A stretch of DNA of 64,000 bases from Streptomyces ficellus (lineage in GTDB: Bacteria; Actinomycetota; Actinomycetes; Streptomycetales; Streptomycetaceae): contig NZ_JAUEPL010000003.1 in the NCBI RefSeq assembly GCF_030406405.1, positions 124,001-188,000 of the forward strand. The letters are read 5' to 3'. How positions within the stretch are numbered: the first letter of the stretch is position 1; each line of letters starts with the position of its first letter. The notes beneath the pieces were generated by a model, which worked only from the letters and a program-made list of their open reading frames with translations, was not told where the DNA came from and ran no database searches. Positions 62,488 to 64,000 of the stretch are shown here, piece by piece. A program made the translations under genes and the position numbers.

Positions 62488-63692
62488 ATGACCATGGCCA
62501 TGCCCTGGCCGCCGCCCACGCACATGGTCTCCAGGCCGAACTGCTTGTCGTGGAACTGGAGGCTGTTGATCAGAGTGCCGGTGATGCGGGCGCCGGTCAT
62601 GCCGAAGGGGTGGCCCACGGCGATGGCGCCGCCGTTGACGTTGAGCTTGTCGAGCGGGATGTCCAGGTCCCGGTAGGACGGGATGACCTGGGCGGCGAAC
62701 GCCTCGTTGATCTCCACCAGGTCGATGTCGCCGATGGTCAGCCCCGCGCGCCGGAGGGCCTGCTGGGAGGCCTCGACGGGCCCGTACCCCATGATCTCCG
62801 GGGAGAGGCCGGAGACGCCGGTCGACACGATGCGGGCGAGCGGGGTGAGGCCCAGCTCGCGCGCCTTGGTGTCGGACATGATCACGAGCGCGGCGGCGCC
62901 GTCGTTGAGCGGGCAGCAGTTGCCGGCGGTGACGCGGCCGTCGGGGCGGAAGACCGGCTTGAGGCCCTGGACACCCTCCAGCGTGACGCCGGCGCGCGGG
63001 CCGTCGTCCTTGGAGACGACGGTGCCGTCGGGGGTCGTGACCGGCGTGATCTCGCGCTCCCAGAAGCCGTTCTTGATGGCTTCCTCGGCGAGGTTCTGGG
63101 ACCGTACGCCGAACTCGTCCATCTCCTGGCGGGTGACGCCCTTCAGGCGGGCCAGGTTCTCCGCGGTCTGGCCCATCGCGATGTACGGGTCGGGCAGCAG
63201 GCCGTCCTCGCGCGGGTCGTGCCAGTCGGCGCCCTCCTGCTCGGCGCGGGCGGCGGTGCGGGCCTCCGCCTCGGCGAAGAGCGGGTTGTGGGTGTCGGGC
63301 AGGCCGTCGCTGGTGCCCTTGACCGAGCGGGACACCATCTCGACACCGGCGGAGATGAAGACGTCGCCCTCGCCCGCCTTGATGGCGTGCAGGGCCATGC
63401 GGGAAGTCTGGAGCGATGAGGAGCAGTACCGGGTGATGGTGCAGCCGGGGAGGTGGTCCATCCCCATCTGCACGGCGACGATACGGCCGAGGTTGTGCCC
63501 CTGCTCGCCGCCGGGCAGGCCGCAGCCGAGCATCAGGTCATCGATGTCACGCGGGTCGAGCTCGGGCACCTTGGCGAGCGCGGCCTGGATGATCGTGGCG
63601 GTCAGGTCGTCCGGCCGCAGGTCCTTCAGCGAGCCCTTGAAGGCCCGGCCGATGGGGGAGCGGGCGGCTGAGACGATCACGGCTTCGGGCAT
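62472..63692 (-). CDS. Acetyl-CoA C-acyltransferase (thiolase)
   Basis: 406 residues. Degradative/biosynthetic thiolase of the FadA/AtoB type. Nucleophile Cys90 (TRYCSSSLQTS), catalytic His361 (VNGGAIAVGHPFG) and Cys391 (ETMCVGGGQG). It cleaves or condenses acyl-CoA and acetyl-CoA in fatty-acid beta-oxidation or acetoacetyl-CoA metabolism. ATG 63692 (MPEAVIVSAARSP) is chosen; the frame is open further upstream. A near-palindrome in its promoter resembles acyl-CoA-responsive TetR sites. No beta-oxidation partner is adjacent. Confidence 0.93.
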   Translation of the reverse strand: MPEAVIVSAARSPIGRAFKGSLKDLRPDDLTATIIQAALAKVPELDPRDIDDLMLGCGLPGGEQGHNLGRIVAVQMGMDHLPGCTITRYCSSSLQTSRMALHAIKAGEGDVFISAGVEMVSRSVKGTSDGLPDTHNPLFAEAEARTAARAEQEGADWHDPREDGLLPDPYIAMGQTAENLARLKGVTRQEMDEFGVRSQNLAEEAIKNGFWEREITPVTTPDGTVVSKDDGPRAGVTLEGVQGLKPVFRPDGRVTAGNCCPLNDGAAALVIMSDTKARELGLTPLARIVSTGVSGLSPEIMGYGPVEASQQALRRAGLTIGDIDLVEINEAFAAQVIPSYRDLDIPLDKLNVNGGAIAVGHPFGMTGARITGTLINSLQFHDKQFGLETMCVGGGQGMAMVIERLS

Positions 63693-63788
63693 CACGGCTC
63701 CAGAGGGGCGAAGGGCAGGACTGAGAGGGAAGTTACCTGTACGTACCGCATAGGTCACCGGGGCGGGCATGTGATGCGGACCGCATTT

Positions 63789-63804
63789 CTAAGCGCTCGC
63801 TCAG
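63789..63804. promoter_or_regulatory. Near-palindromic operator candidate upstream of the thiolase
   Basis: CTAAGCG-CT-CGCTCAG: 7-bp arms with one mismatch, 97 bases upstream of the thiolase ATG. This TAAGCGnnCGCTTA-like shape resembles fatty-acid-catabolism TetR operators in actinomycetes; the regulator is not in the window. Confidence 0.45.
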
Positions 63805-63870
63805 GTGGGGTTCCGATTCCCCGCTCTGCCCCTTCCCGAAACCCGGGGCTCCACCCCCTGGCCGGCCCCG

Positions 63871-63999
63871 TCAGGAGTGGGCGTCCGGGAGGGGCGCCGG
63901 GTCCGGGACGGCGGCGGGCAGCCGGCGACGGCGGCGGTGCTTGAGCAGCGCCCACGGCGCACGCGCGCCCGTGACCTCCGTACCGGCCTCCTCCACCGC
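63871..63999 (-). CDS. 3' end of an unidentified gene
   Basis: 43 codons read from the right edge to a TGA at 63871-63873, ending APWALLKHRRRRRLPAAVPDP and a short Pro-rich tail. The basic RRRRR stretch followed by a short Pro-rich end could follow a last membrane helix or be the tail of a secreted enzyme, but too little is present to identify it. Codon bias is Streptomyces-like. Confidence 0.5.
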   Translation of the reverse strand, partial: AVEEAGTEVTGARAPWALLKHRRRRRLPAAVPDPAPLPDAHS

Positions 64000-64000
64000 C

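Overview
The window is a 64 kb piece of a high-GC actinomycete chromosome, almost certainly Streptomyces or a very close relative. The evidence is the extreme G/C bias at third codon positions, frequent GTG starts, GTGA/ATGA translational overlaps, two resuscitation-promoting-factor genes (one behind a ydaO-type riboswitch), an LAXTG sortase substrate, an FtsB/DivIC gene next to enolase, and above all a tRNA-Leu with anticodon UAA, i.e. bldA. The gene order galK - ppc - pth/rplY/prs/glmU - mfd - rpf/eno/divIC/ppx - ndh - bldA is the kind of stable core synteny expected away from the chromosome arms. I see no prophage, insertion sequence, CRISPR array or biosynthetic gene cluster.

Layout. 1-7.5 kb: end of galK, a response regulator overlapping a convergent marR, a trans-aconitate methyltransferase, a desaturase/tetR operon and divergent ppc. 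7.5-13.3 kb (minus strand): an LAETG cell-wall protein, a small membrane protein, pth, rplY, prs, glmU and tRNA-Gln(UUG). 13.3-15.6 kb: an HTH protein with a possible homing-endonuclease-like domain, and an orphan histidine kinase. 15.75-20.3 kb: a divergent four-gene cluster of deaminase-fold and SUKH/immunity-type proteins, including an apparent immunity-deaminase-immunity fusion of 777 residues. 20.4-26.6 kb: a DivIVA-like coiled-coil protein, an MFS exporter and mfd. 26.7-31.3 kb: an accessory-looking stretch (gntR plus three tiny genes, a dihydrofolate-reductase-like protein, tetR/SCO6745-family pair, an HNH lipoprotein).

31.4-38.6 kb: lipoprotein/DUF4190 pair, an orphan adenine-methylase-like/specificity-like fusion, a membrane protein with a Ser/Thr kinase, and a methyltransferase. 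38.6-42.8 kb: YfhO-like membrane protein, GT2 glycosyltransferase and GtrA flippase, each carrying in-frame tandem repeats. 42.9-53.6 kb: SurA-like lipoprotein, mazG-P450, rpfC- and rpfA-like, eno, divIC, DUF501, ppx and ndh. 54-64 kb: a cyclopropane-synthase-like enzyme, a MacB/FtsX-type ABC exporter, bldA, a Bax-inhibitor-like protein, small unknowns, a thiolase, and the 3' end of an unidentified gene.

Three themes stand out. (1) The deaminase/SUKH cluster at 15751-20324 is the best candidate for an under-described system. (2) bldA lies in the same window as a response regulator that carries the only in-frame TTA codon I found here; that TTA is also the antiparallel TAA stop of marR. (3) At least four genes (histidine kinase, methylase-like, eno, thiolase) end in short tandem duplications whose repeat unit contains a stop-codon triplet, and the three neighbouring glycosylation genes contain other in-frame repeats. 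Start codons were chosen by ribosome-binding site and family length. Domain names come from pattern recognition, not from a database search.
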